Positions 25,086 through 33,795 are shown, counted from the first letter of the stretch. The stretch is DNA of 64,000 bases from Candidatus Moraniibacteriota bacterium (GCA_030645735.1 JAUSNP010000003.1:62001-126000), one strand, 5' to 3'. Notes: generated by a model from the letters alone, not told the origin. Numbers and translations: made by a program.

Positions 25086-26059
25086 TAAAAAATCCGCCAC
25101 TAATTAAAAAGATTGTCGAAGAAATGGGTGGGACTTTTGAAGAGGTCGTTCCCGAACGCGGTTGCTATTATATTCATGTGAAAGGCAAGGTTTTTATGAT
25201 TACCCGAAAATTTAGAATTGCTAAAAATTTCATTAGTGTTGCTGGAGCAACTGCTTACAAAGATTTAACCTATACTTTGCTCAAGCGGCAGTCCCTTCCT
25301 ACGCCTACTACAGTTTTTTTCTTTAGAAAAAATTTCAAACCAGCAGACATTAAAAACAAATTGTTGGATATGCAATTTCCAATAATTATTAAGGATTCCG
25401 CTGGTTCAAATAGCCAGGGTATTTTTCCATATATAAAAAATTTAAAGGAAGCTCAATCTATTATAAACAAAGAGATTTTGAATTTCAGATCACTCATCGC
25501 CCAAGAAATGATTTTTGGCAAAGAATATCGCATTTTAATTTTGGACGACAAAGTTATCGGGGCATTAGAAATGATCCCGCCACGAGTTTTTGGTGATGGA
25601 AAATCTACAATTGCGCAACTAATCGCAGAAAAGCAAAAACATACTCATCGCAAGACGCCTATCGATCCGGCTCTAAAAATAATCCTGCAAGAACAAGGCT
25701 TTTCCCTTGATTCTGTTCTAGCTGCTAATGAGATTGTCTCAATCAAAAAAAGTTCTTCTCTGGCAGAGGGCGGGGAAACTCGCGATGTCACCGAACTAGT
25801 TAATAAAAAAATTGTTGCTATTTGCGCGCAAGCGTCTGACGCTATTGGCGATTATCTAGCTGGTATTGATATAATCTGCGAAGACATTTCAAAAAATCCA
25901 ACCACGCAAACATTCGGCATTTTAGAAATAAACGGCAAGCCTGATATTTATATTCACTACAACCCAACTTTTGGAAAATCTAGAAATGTCATAAAGGACA
26001 TCATAAATTTTATTCTGAAATTGAGCACCACACAAAAAAGTGCCCTATCAAAAAAATAA
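25082..26059 (+). CDS. Cyanophycin-synthetase-like ATP-grasp ligase
   Basis: 325 residues. It corresponds to the central ATP-grasp domain of cyanophycin synthetase and of GshF-type enzymes: FPIIIKDSAGSNSQGI for nucleotide binding, then EYRILILDDKVIGALEM, VFGDGKSTIAQLI and GFSLDSVLAANEIV, ending in the metal site FGILEINGKPD. The Mur-ligase half and the N-terminal domain of cyanophycin synthetase are absent, so it is unlikely to make cyanophycin. It should form an amide or peptide bond from a carboxylate via an acyl phosphate. Overlap of four bases with the upstream gene implies translational coupling. Confidence 0.82.
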   Translation: MIKNPPLIKKIVEEMGGTFEEVVPERGCYYIHVKGKVFMITRKFRIAKNFISVAGATAYKDLTYTLLKRQSLPTPTTVFFFRKNFKPADIKNKLLDMQFPIIIKDSAGSNSQGIFPYIKNLKEAQSIINKEILNFRSLIAQEMIFGKEYRILILDDKVIGALEMIPPRVFGDGKSTIAQLIAEKQKHTHRKTPIDPALKIILQEQGFSLDSVLAANEIVSIKKSSSLAEGGETRDVTELVNKKIVAICAQASDAIGDYLAGIDIICEDISKNPTTQTFGILEINGKPDIYIHYNPTFGKSRNVIKDIINFILKLSTTQKSALSKK

Positions 26060-26062
26060 CCT

Positions 26063-26986
26063 ATGAAAAAGATTCTGCTAATTGGCATTGGGGAAGAAAA
26101 TAGCCCCAAACAATATCTTCCGCCTGCCTTTAAAAAAAATGCAATGCCTTTTATCTATGCAAAGTGGTCAGACTTATCTTTTCAAGGAAAAGATGTTTTC
26201 GTTGGACAAATCAAGCTTGACTTCAAAAATATAAAGACTGTTATTTTTGATATTTTTCGCTTTCCTATTATAAAAAAGGTGAGCAAGCAAGCCTTTAACT
26301 ATAATTTGGAGAACGAGTTTAATATTTTGCTTAATATTCTAAAAGAAAAAGGAATTTACACGCCTAACCATACATTCTTTTTGCAATACCCTTTTTATAA
26401 TAAATTCTCACAGATGCACATATTTGCTAGCAAAAAAATCCCCACTATTTCAACCTTGCACCTGTGCGATAACAAAAAAAACAAAGTCCTTAGTTTGCTC
26501 AAAAAACAATCCATACCCTTTCCCTTAGTCGCCAAAGAAAGTTATGGAGGTGGCGGAAATAATGTTTGGAAAATATCCAATAAAAAAGCGTTGGAAAGTT
26601 TTATTGAAAATCGCAGGAATATCAATACTGTATTCCAGCCTTATATAAAAAATGATGCTGATTATAGAGCTATTGTGATAAATGGGGAATGTATTGGGCT
26701 AATGAAAAGAAGCGCCCAGAAGGGTCAGTGGAAAAACAATTTTTCGCTCGGTGGAAAAGTACAAAAATATATCGATCCCAAGATGAGTCGTTTTGCCGTC
26801 AATGTTTGCAAGAAAATGGGGCTTGAAATGGTGGGGTTAGATATTCTCGCCACCAAAAATGGGTTTGTGATAATTGAGGCTAATTTATTTTTTGGCCTTG
26901 ATGGATTTCAATCAGTCCATCCAGAAATAAATATAGCCGAAAAAATAATAAAATTAATTTCAACTAAAAACATATGCAAAAAGTGA
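26063..26986 (+). CDS. RimK-like ATP-grasp ligase
   Basis: 307 residues. A pre-ATP-grasp domain (residues 1-~110) is followed by ATP-grasp motifs VAKESYGGGGNNVWKI (Gly-rich loop, ~152-168), DADYRAIVINGECIG and the metal site MVGLDILATKNGFVIIEAN. The substrate is unknown. It shares its N-terminal layout and C-terminal signature (FxSVxPEINIAxK) with the fifth ligase (27942), so those two are probably a duplicated pair. It starts four bases after the previous gene and overlaps the next by 13 bases. Confidence 0.8.
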   Translation: MKKILLIGIGEENSPKQYLPPAFKKNAMPFIYAKWSDLSFQGKDVFVGQIKLDFKNIKTVIFDIFRFPIIKKVSKQAFNYNLENEFNILLNILKEKGIYTPNHTFFLQYPFYNKFSQMHIFASKKIPTISTLHLCDNKKNKVLSLLKKQSIPFPLVAKESYGGGGNNVWKISNKKALESFIENRRNINTVFQPYIKNDADYRAIVINGECIGLMKRSAQKGQWKNNFSLGGKVQKYIDPKMSRFAVNVCKKMGLEMVGLDILATKNGFVIIEANLFFGLDGFQSVHPEINIAEKIIKLISTKNICKK

Positions 26987-27930
26987 TGATTCTCTTCGGC
27001 AAAAGCGACTGGCGCAAGGCCAAGCCGTTTGCTAATAAGGACTACCAGTATTCTTATGAATACTTCTATTCTTTGTGTAAAAAAAACAACATTCAGATGT
27101 ATCGAGCCTCCTACCAATGGTACGACCACACAAACAATCTTTTCAAATATGCTTGGCTCTATGAAGGAGAGGGTGGCAAGTGGAAGAAAGTTAAAAATAT
27201 AAAACCCGCCTTAGTTTATGACAAAACCAAGGCTCGCATGGAAGTCTACCACATCAAGGAATTGATAGGCCAAAATTATCCATTCATAAATGATCAGATT
27301 TTTACAAGATTAATTGATGATAAATTCACTACTAGTTTAATTTTTGAAAAATGGAGTAAAAAAAATTGGCTGATACAAAATCATGCTGACTTGAAAAAAA
27401 CTCTCCCAAAAATAACAACTAGTAAAGTCGTGCTAAAGCCACTGATGGAAAGCGGCGGCAAAGGCGTTCAGGTTTTGAACAAAAAAGACGCTGCGAGCAA
27501 GGCTCAGATTGAGGGGGTGAGTTTGATTCAGGATTTCATCGATTCATCCAACGGCGTTCCGGGCGTAAGCACGGCCATGCATGATTTGCGCGTTGTTATG
27601 ATCAATGAAAAAATTATCTATGCCTACATCAGAGAGCCTCAGGCGGGCAGTTACCTGGCTAATTTGGCTCAAGGCGGATCCCTGAAAATTGTACCTAAAG
27701 AAAAATTGCCAAAAGCCCTTTTGCCTATTATAAATTTCGCTAACAACGCTCTCGCCTCGTTTAACCCTAGAATTTTTTCCATCGATTTTATGTTTGATGA
27801 AAATAAAAAACCTTGGGTAGTAGAATTGAATTCTATGCCAGGCCTGTTTTTTACTCCAGAAGAAAAGCCCTATATGCTAGAAATGTATGCTGAGCTACTC
27901 CAGGTTTTTAAAACTGCTTTAAAAAAATAA
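26974..27930 (+). CDS. ATP-grasp ligase
   Basis: 318 residues. Glycine-rich nucleotide loop KPLMESGGKGVQVL (residues ~152-165), HDLRVVMINEKIIYAYIRE, and metal site FSIDFMFDENKKPWVVELNSMPG (~270-292). The N-terminal ~130 residues are rich in aromatic and basic residues and differ from the other ligases. I cannot assign a substrate. It is translationally coupled to the gene upstream (13-base overlap). Confidence 0.78.
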   Translation: MQKVMILFGKSDWRKAKPFANKDYQYSYEYFYSLCKKNNIQMYRASYQWYDHTNNLFKYAWLYEGEGGKWKKVKNIKPALVYDKTKARMEVYHIKELIGQNYPFINDQIFTRLIDDKFTTSLIFEKWSKKNWLIQNHADLKKTLPKITTSKVVLKPLMESGGKGVQVLNKKDAASKAQIEGVSLIQDFIDSSNGVPGVSTAMHDLRVVMINEKIIYAYIREPQAGSYLANLAQGGSLKIVPKEKLPKALLPIINFANNALASFNPRIFSIDFMFDENKKPWVVELNSMPGLFFTPEEKPYMLEMYAELLQVFKTALKK

Positions 27931-27941
27931 TTTGATCCTTT

Positions 27942-28826
27942 ATGCGTATCTGCGTGATTACCGACTCTGCCTCGTCTTATGCCTCAAAAAGATTTCTAGC
28001 CGAATCCCTTCTGTTAAATATTGATCTGACTTTTGTTTCTTGGAAAGACATCTTCTTCAATGGAGAAAGCGGAGATGTTTTTTTTGATACGGATTCGCAA
28101 ATTTCCATAAAAAAATTTGATGCCGTAGTGTTGCGCAGTTCACTCGCTTCCATAACCCCGCAATCGCTGCTTGTTGAATATTGCCAGAGCCAAAAGATTC
28201 CACTTCTCAACGACATTTTTTATTCAAGATACCAGAGCACCAACAAATTGCGCCAGCAAATGCTGTTCTCATCTAAAAATATCCCTTGTCTAAAAACAAT
28301 TTATAGCGAAACTGCTCCGTTTAGTTATCTAAAAAAATCTCTTGGCCTGCCTTTTGTCGCAAAAATGGCCAGTGGCAGCCTAGGAAAACAAGTATTTAAA
28401 ATATGCTCAGAATCTGAATTTGAATTATTCATAAAAAACCGGAAAAGAGACCGCAAATTATATATTTTTCAAAAATTTTATAAGAACACTGGGGATTATA
28501 GGATGTTTATTATCGGCAAAGAAATTTTTGGCCCCGTTAAACGAATTGCCAAAAAAGGTGAATGGATAACAAACCTAGCTGGCTCGACACATGCACGAGC
28601 GCCGAAAAATAAAAAAACAACTACTTTGGTTGAGGATCTCGCTAAGAAAATAGGCTTAGAATTTGGAGGTATTGACGTTCTTATTGATTCAAAGGGCGTA
28701 GCGCGCATTATTGAGATAAACACCATGGCCCAATTTAAAGTTTTTGAATCGGTTTTTCCTGAAATAAATATTGCCCAAAAAACCTTATTATTGTTAAAAT
28801 CTAGGTTGCGCGCTTCTGGCAAATAA
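27942..28826 (+). CDS. RimK-like ATP-grasp ligase
   Basis: 294 residues. Pre-ATP-grasp domain (1-~110), then VAKMASGSLGKQVFKI (nucleotide loop), TGDYRMFIIGKEIFGPVKR and GGIDVLIDSKGVARIIEIN (metal site). It is similar in layout to the ligase at 26063. Fifth and last of the consecutive ligase genes, 11 bases after the fourth, ending 15 bases before the promoter of the penicillin-binding protein gene. Confidence 0.8.
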   Translation: MRICVITDSASSYASKRFLAESLLLNIDLTFVSWKDIFFNGESGDVFFDTDSQISIKKFDAVVLRSSLASITPQSLLVEYCQSQKIPLLNDIFYSRYQSTNKLRQQMLFSSKNIPCLKTIYSETAPFSYLKKSLGLPFVAKMASGSLGKQVFKICSESEFELFIKNRKRDRKLYIFQKFYKNTGDYRMFIIGKEIFGPVKRIAKKGEWITNLAGSTHARAPKNKKTTTLVEDLAKKIGLEFGGIDVLIDSKGVARIIEINTMAQFKVFESVFPEINIAQKTLLLLKSRLRASGK

Positions 28827-28841
28827 ACTCTCTCTTAACAC

Positions 28842-28870
28842 TTGATAAATAACCCAAAATATTATAAAAT
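28842..28870 (+). promoter_or_regulatory. Promoter and leader hairpin of the PBP gene
   Basis: TTGATA (28842-28847), a 17-base spacer and TAAAAT (28865-28870; TATAAA overlaps it with 15). A perfect palindrome, TTTGCAAGA/TCTTGCAAA (28881-28900), follows in the leader and could be an operator or an RNA hairpin. Confidence 0.5.
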
Positions 28871-28947
28871 AGTAACTATCTTTGCAAGAAATCTTGCAAA
28901 ATTTAAAAAGGCTTTGATCAGCCCTATTAAGCAATAATATCTATTTT

Positions 28948-31467
28948 ATGAAACATGTTTTTATCGCCTTCAAGGACTTCAAAAGTGCTTCTACGCAAGA
29001 CCGCTGGAAGATGATTCGCCAATGGTCACTCTACGTGGCCGGTGTTTTTGTCATTCTTACGATTGGAGTTTTTGCCTATTTTGCCAAAGATTTGCCGGAT
29101 GCCAGCGGTGTCAGCAAGCGAGCGATGGTGGAGTCAACCAAGATTTATGACCGCACTGGTGATCATTTGCTCTATGATATTCATGGCGAAGAAAAGCGCA
29201 CCCAGATCCAGTTCAAGGATATGCCCGATACCATCAAATTTGCCACCATCTCACTGGAAGACCAAAATTTCTATTCTCACCCTGGCTTTGATGTGAAGGG
29301 CTTACTCAATGCCGTTATCTCAAATGTTTTGCAAAGTGGTGGTGGCCGAGGAGGATCTACTATAACTCAACAATTTGTTAAAAATTCCATCCTGACTGGT
29401 GAGCGATCAATGTCACGTAAAATCAAAGAATTAATCCTAGCTATTGAGTTGGAATTTAAATTCTCTAAAGATGAGATTTTGGGCATGTACCTCAATGAAA
29501 TCCCGTATGGCTCCAATGCCTATGGGATTGAGGCGGCGGCGCAAACTTTTTTCGGCAAACATGCTTCGCAACTAACGCTAGATGAATCAGCTCTTTTGGC
29601 GTCCCTGCCCCAAGCGCCATCCTACTATTCGCCTAATGGCAATCACGCTGACGCGCTCCGTGGCCGACAACTCTATGCATTGAATCAAATGGCTAAGTTT
29701 GGCTACATCACCCAAGAAGAAGCAGATGCGGCCAAAGAAATTGATGTTCTAGCCAAGATAAAACCCTCTTCTGAAAATATTTCTGCTCCACATTTTGTGA
29801 TGTATATCAAAGAATACTTGGAAAAAACCTATGGACAACAAATGTTGGAAAATGGCGGGCTCAAAGTCTACACTACGCTGGATTGGGATAAACAACAAAT
29901 CGCAGAACTTGCCGTCAAAGAAGGTGCTGATTCCAACACTAAAAAATATCGAGCAGAAAATGCCTCTCTGGTGGCAATGGATCCACGTACTGGGCAAATT
30001 TTAGCAATGGTGGGTAGTAAGGATTATTTTGACAAATCTATTGATGGCCAAGTCAATGTGGCTGTGCGCAATCGCCAACCTGGCTCCTCCTTTAAGCCCT
30101 TCGTTTATCTAACCGCTTTCAAAGAAGGCTATACCCCTGAAACCCAACTCTGGGATGTGGACATCAATTTCTCGACTGATGATGGCAAAAGCTATAATCC
30201 AAAAAATTATGATGGCAAAAATCGCGGACCAGTGGCTATGAAAGATGCTCTAGCAATGTCGCTTAATGTGCCCGCAGTTGAGGCTCTCTATTTGGTCGGC
30301 GTCAAAGATGCCATCATCACTGCCAAATCCCTTGGTATTACTACACTCAATAAGCCTGATGATTATGGCCTTTCGCTCGTGTTAGGTGGTGGCGAAGTGA
30401 CGCTCCTTGACCACACCAACGCCTATGGCACGCTTGCTACAGGTGGAATTCATCATGACAAAACAGGTATTCTGAAAGTGGTAGATACGGCTGGCAAAAT
30501 AATTGAAGCTTACAAAGAAGACCCCGGCCAAAGAGTTATTGATGAAAAATATGTCGCCATGCTGGATTCTGTGATGTCCAATAATTCATTGCGCGCGCCA
30601 GTGTTTGGCACTAACAACCCGTTTAATTTCACTAATCGACCGGTGGCAGCTAAAACTGGAACGACCAATGAATGGCGCGATGGTTGGGCTATGGGTTATA
30701 CTCCTTCCCTTGTGGCCGGTGTGTGGGCGGGCAATAATGACAACTCTATTATGGCTCCCGGGGCTGACGGAATATATGTGGCCGCGCCAATTTGGCGCAA
30801 GTTTATGGATGGCGTTTTGAAAAATTATACTGTCGAGCAATTCCCGAAATATGAAAAAGAAGATACTGGCAAACCAGTTTTAGATGGTACCTTAGATCCC
30901 GTAGAAAAAATTGAGGTTTGCAAAATCAAAAAGGATAAATATTGTTTAGCTTCCGATGCTTGTCCTAAAGATTATTCTGAAGAGAAAACTTTTTTCTCTG
31001 GCCACAACATCCTGTGGTATGTTAACAAGGATGATCCACGCGGAGACTTTCCCAAACATCCCGAAGATGATCCGCAATTCAAAAATTGGGAAAAAGCTGT
31101 GCAAAAATGGGCTGAAAAAGACAAGGATTTTTCTAAAGATATTGCCCCAACTGAAAAATGCGAATCCAGTGATTTTTCTGACATTACACCTGATGTAAAT
31201 ATTTCTTCTCCTGGTAGTGGTGAAACAATTTCTGGCGATTCCTTCACAGTCAGCGCCTCTGGCTCATCTGACTTTGGTATTGATAAAATCACCATTTATG
31301 TGAATGGCTCTGAAATTGGTTCACAAGGCGATTCATCAATCAGCAGGGGCTATTCTATCCCTTCTGACAAACGTGGCTCTGATTTAGAGATTAAAGCTAC
31401 CGTCGAAAGCGGCAATGGCAGTTCCAAAACAACCAGCATCACCGTACACACCACGCCAGTTATCTAA
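28948..31467 (+). CDS. Class A penicillin-binding protein (transglycosylase/transpeptidase)
   Basis: 839 residues. One N-terminal membrane segment (residues ~28-48). The GT51 transglycosylase domain has LEDQNFYSHPGFD (catalytic Glu ~104) and RGGSTITQQ. The transpeptidase domain has SSFK (Ser380), SLN (Ser438) and KTGT (Lys569), all intact. An insert of ~100 residues with four cysteines follows, and the protein ends in an Ig-like domain (~750-839, VNISSPGSGETISG). It polymerises and cross-links peptidoglycan outside the membrane. Its position after five ATP-grasp ligases is suggestive but it has its own promoter. Confidence 0.95.
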   Translation: MKHVFIAFKDFKSASTQDRWKMIRQWSLYVAGVFVILTIGVFAYFAKDLPDASGVSKRAMVESTKIYDRTGDHLLYDIHGEEKRTQIQFKDMPDTIKFATISLEDQNFYSHPGFDVKGLLNAVISNVLQSGGGRGGSTITQQFVKNSILTGERSMSRKIKELILAIELEFKFSKDEILGMYLNEIPYGSNAYGIEAAAQTFFGKHASQLTLDESALLASLPQAPSYYSPNGNHADALRGRQLYALNQMAKFGYITQEEADAAKEIDVLAKIKPSSENISAPHFVMYIKEYLEKTYGQQMLENGGLKVYTTLDWDKQQIAELAVKEGADSNTKKYRAENASLVAMDPRTGQILAMVGSKDYFDKSIDGQVNVAVRNRQPGSSFKPFVYLTAFKEGYTPETQLWDVDINFSTDDGKSYNPKNYDGKNRGPVAMKDALAMSLNVPAVEALYLVGVKDAIITAKSLGITTLNKPDDYGLSLVLGGGEVTLLDHTNAYGTLATGGIHHDKTGILKVVDTAGKIIEAYKEDPGQRVIDEKYVAMLDSVMSNNSLRAPVFGTNNPFNFTNRPVAAKTGTTNEWRDGWAMGYTPSLVAGVWAGNNDNSIMAPGADGIYVAAPIWRKFMDGVLKNYTVEQFPKYEKEDTGKPVLDGTLDPVEKIEVCKIKKDKYCLASDACPKDYSEEKTFFSGHNILWYVNKDDPRGDFPKHPEDDPQFKNWEKAVQKWAEKDKDFSKDIAPTEKCESSDFSDITPDVNISSPGSGETISGDSFTVSASGSSDFGIDKITIYVNGSEIGSQGDSSISRGYSIPSDKRGSDLEIKATVESGNGSSKTTSITVHTTPVI

Positions 31468-31483
31468 AGAAATGCCAAATAAA

Positions 31484-31518
31484 AAAATCTGTATCGGGAT
31501 TGATACAGATTTTTTTAT
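31484..31518 (+). terminator. Terminator of the PBP gene
   Basis: Perfect 10-bp stem AATCTGTATC/GATACAGATT (31486-31495 with 31502-31511) followed by seven T. Confidence 0.92.
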
Positions 31519-31528
31519 TGCTCTACCT

Positions 31529-31629
31529 GTCATTGCGAGCGACGAAGGAGCGTGGCAATCCCATCACTATGCAAGCCTGATGTAATGTTACGAGATTGCT
31601 TCGTCCATTGCGATGGACTCGCAAAGACA
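31529..31629. repeat. Dispersed palindromic repeat, copy 1
   Basis: The first 37 bases (31529-31565, starting TGTCATTGCGAGCGACGAAG) are identical to the complement of 39573-39609. The 3' part is a diverged inverse of the 5' part. The motif is familiar as an extragenic palindrome from many bacterial genomes. Confidence 0.85.
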
Positions 31630-31646
31630 GATTTTTTTATATTTTT

Positions 31647-31928
31647 TTATTTCATTTTGATCTTCTCAATCGACCCCTCCCCCAACTCCCCATTCATCTT
31701 GCGCACAATCCGATCCTTATTGAGCCACATCTCCGACGCCCAAGCCGAACTGTCAGATTTCACAAAAATAGTTTTATTATTATAATAATCCGGGATTAAA
31801 TTTTCAATTCCCACATTGCCAAATTCTTCCTTGATAACTTTGCGAAAAACATAAAAAACCGTCTGCTCATCCAGCATTTTGGGTTGGAAAATATTCTTTT
31901 TGGCTAGGTAGCTTTTGATTAGTTTCAT
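31647..31928 (-). CDS. DUF721 (DciA-related) protein
   Basis: 93 residues. VFYVFRKVIKEEFGN, then IFVKSDSSAWASEMWLNKDRIVRKMN matches the DUF721 core, related to the KH-like domain of the replicative helicase loader DciA. This short form lacks long extensions. A role in helicase loading is possible but not shown. It lies 12 bases after the HTH-PRTase gene, so the two are cotranscribed. Confidence 0.65.
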   Translation of the reverse strand: MKLIKSYLAKKNIFQPKMLDEQTVFYVFRKVIKEEFGNVGIENLIPDYYNNKTIFVKSDSSAWASEMWLNKDRIVRKMNGELGEGSIEKIKMK

Positions 31929-31940
31929 ACATTTTTCAAA

Positions 31941-32921
31941 TTAAACTTCACTAATAACATCAAAACCCTTGAAACTGCCGACTACTGAATAACCTATGAT
32001 TTTGATATTTCCTTTGACTATTTTGCGAATTTTATTGGCTGTTTCATTGAGGGTTGCGCCTGAGCCAGTTGCGTCGTCAATTATCAACACATTGCCAGCA
32101 ATTTTTTGATTTGGGTTCACTGCTATGGTAGTTTGGGCATTGATTATACGATCTTCTAGTTTGCGCAAAGTTTTTTGTGGCACCTTGGTCGCACTCGCAA
32201 TTTTGATTGCAGTGATTTCGGGCAGATTCAATTGCAACCCTTTTTTCAACACTTCCAAAAATTGAGTTTTGCGATCAATGGTGGGTGGGATATAACAAAT
32301 CAATTTGATGTCATATTTTTCAATCAAACCCTTGATAGCTGGTTTTATTGTTTTTGCCACCTCCCGAATCAACTCTTTGTTTTGTGAAGATTTTCCCAGA
32401 TACACCAATTGCCCCAATTTTGTTTTGCCGAAATGATCCAAATTATAAAAATCACTGAAAAAAATATTATCCAAATACAATTCTTTTTTTCCAGATAGAA
32501 TGGTTTTTTTAGCCGAAATCAAACCGTCTTTTTTCAATTTTTGAGTTGCCACAATTTTCTGAGTAAGCATCTTTTTTTCTTTGGCAAAATCAAACTTATT
32601 TTTTTGACACCATAATTGAAAACCCTCGATACCCCTGGTCATTTCTCCGCTTGGTGAAACATAAATATAATCTTGCTCAATAAATTGATCTTCTTGCCCC
32701 GCTCCCGCTAAAACATCTATGCGACTAGATTTGATTGCATAATAAACCTGTGGGGTCATGCCAGTTTTTGTTATCAATTGTTCATCCGCCAAAGCCGCCA
32801 AATGCTTATAAACAGTCTTTATTGAGATATTCAGTTTTTTTGCCAACTCAGAAGACCGTATTGGTCCATACAGTTCGATTGCCTTTAATAGATTTTTAGC
32901 TTCTTGAGAAATATTTTCCAT
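31941..32921 (-). CDS. HTH-phosphoribosyltransferase fusion regulator
   Basis: 326 residues. N-terminal winged helix (residues ~8-60, IRSSELAKKLNISIKTVYKHL), a linker domain and a C-terminal phosphoribosyltransferase-type domain with the PRPP loop VLIIDDATGSGATLNETA (~275-292). A DNA-binding regulator that senses nucleotides or PRPP, as PurR-type PRTase regulators do, is the natural inference. The gene has a near-perfect promoter whose predicted start is at the ATG, so the mRNA is probably leaderless. Two abutting copies of GGTGAATATTCACC lie just upstream of the promoter. Confidence 0.82.
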   Translation of the reverse strand: MENISQEAKNLLKAIELYGPIRSSELAKKLNISIKTVYKHLAALADEQLITKTGMTPQVYYAIKSSRIDVLAGAGQEDQFIEQDYIYVSPSGEMTRGIEGFQLWCQKNKFDFAKEKKMLTQKIVATQKLKKDGLISAKKTILSGKKELYLDNIFFSDFYNLDHFGKTKLGQLVYLGKSSQNKELIREVAKTIKPAIKGLIEKYDIKLICYIPPTIDRKTQFLEVLKKGLQLNLPEITAIKIASATKVPQKTLRKLEDRIINAQTTIAVNPNQKIAGNVLIIDDATGSGATLNETANKIRKIVKGNIKIIGYSVVGSFKGFDVISEV

Positions 32922-32927
32922 ACCCCT

Positions 32928-32956
32928 ATTATAGCACCTTTTTATCCTGGGGTCAA
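32928..32956 (-). promoter_or_regulatory. Promoter of the HTH-PRTase gene, probably leaderless
   Basis: On the minus strand TTGACC (32951-32956), a 17-base spacer and TATAAT (32928-32933). The ATG at 32921 is seven bases downstream of the -10 box, where transcription should begin. Confidence 0.88.
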
Positions 32957-32962
32957 TATAGA

Positions 32963-32994
32963 GGGGTGAATATTCACCGGTGAATATTCACCCC
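32963..32994. promoter_or_regulatory. Double palindromic operator
   Basis: A perfect 32-base palindrome made of two adjacent copies of the 14-base palindrome GGTGAATATTCACC (32965-32978 and 32979-32992) flanked by GG and CC. It lies seven bases upstream of the -35 box, a position typical of activator sites. Confidence 0.85.
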
Positions 32995-33019
32995 CTAAAA
33001 ATCAGATTTTGAGCAAATA

Positions 33020-33056
33020 AAAAAGGCGGGAACTACAATGAGTTTCCCGCCTCTGA
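33020..33056 (-). terminator. Terminator of the small membrane operon
   Basis: Stem AGGCGGGAA/TTCCCGCCT (33024-33032 with 33044-33052) followed by a T run on the minus strand (33018-33023). Confidence 0.88.
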
Positions 33057-33079
33057 ACTTGAACTATTTTCACCTCCTT

Positions 33080-33469
33080 TTATTTTGAAAGATATCTTGA
33101 TTCTATTTTTTCGGCCACAATACGAGCTAACCAAATATTTAGAATACTGTACGCTGAGAACACTATTCCCAATAGAATAGCGTTCATTATCGGTGAGTAT
33201 GGCAACCTCACCATAACAGCACCTGCCGGTACCAGTCTGAGCAACTGGCACTCCACCAGCACCAAGACTCCTGCCAGCACCATCCCAAAATCCATTCTTT
33301 GGTAGGAACACCTGCTCGCCAGGTCGTGCATGGCCAACTTCATCACGCCCGCAGCTAATACTGATATACTGGCTACGGCCAACAATTTATTGCCCAGAAC
33401 TGCAGCGCTGAACAAGCCGCACAGACCTATTGTAAACAACAGGCTTGCAACAACGATGTCCTTCTTCAT
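33080..33469 (-). CDS. Four-helix membrane protein
   Basis: 129 residues with four predicted membrane segments. No family recognised. TAGGAGAT lies seven bases before the ATG, overlapping the stop codon of the 47-residue gene upstream, so the two are coupled. It is more GC-rich than its neighbours. A terminator follows at 33020-33056. Confidence 0.6.
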   Translation of the reverse strand: MKKDIVVASLLFTIGLCGLFSAAVLGNKLLAVASISVLAAGVMKLAMHDLASRCSYQRMDFGMVLAGVLVLVECQLLRLVPAGAVMVRLPYSPIMNAILLGIVFSAYSILNIWLARIVAEKIESRYLSK

Positions 33470-33478
33470 ACCAATCTC

Positions 33479-33622
33479 CTATTTTTTTATTTTTCTAACT
33501 ATTTCCTCTGCCAGTATTGCTACCAGCAATACTGGCAAAAAAATAAAACCTAGACATCTGCCTACCAGATAGGCCGCCGTCTTCATCTTGCAACTATATA
33601 TAATCTTCATCTCTGCGTTCAT
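33479..33622 (-). CDS. 47-residue single-span membrane protein
   Basis: A small gene: ATG at 33620-33622, stop TAG at 33479-33481. AGGGAGAT lies eight bases upstream. The product has a basic N-terminus (MNAEMKIIYSCKMKTAAY), one membrane segment (residues ~19-39) and a basic tail (VRKIKK). Its stop codon is part of the ribosome site of the following gene. No family recognised; perhaps a partner subunit of the protein at 33080. Confidence 0.6.
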   Translation of the reverse strand: MNAEMKIIYSCKMKTAAYLVGRCLGFIFLPVLLVAILAEEIVRKIKK

Positions 33623-33766
33623 AATGGATATCTCCCTATTAAGTTTTTAATGAACTTGCTTGTTTTTGTCTAAGATTTTGAAACTCCTCCGTTTCTCATC
33701 TTGACTACGCAGTATATCAAGTTTTGACAAGTTGTGTGCAAGTGTGGCGTGACAGTGTTGCCAAAA

Positions 33767-33795
33767 TTGACAATTTGTGGCTTATCTGATATACT
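33767..33795 (+). promoter_or_regulatory. Promoter of the third TrmB gene
   Basis: TTGACA (33767-33772), a 17-base spacer and TATACT (33790-33795). A second TTGACA-like box (33724-33729) lies upstream. Confidence 0.85.
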
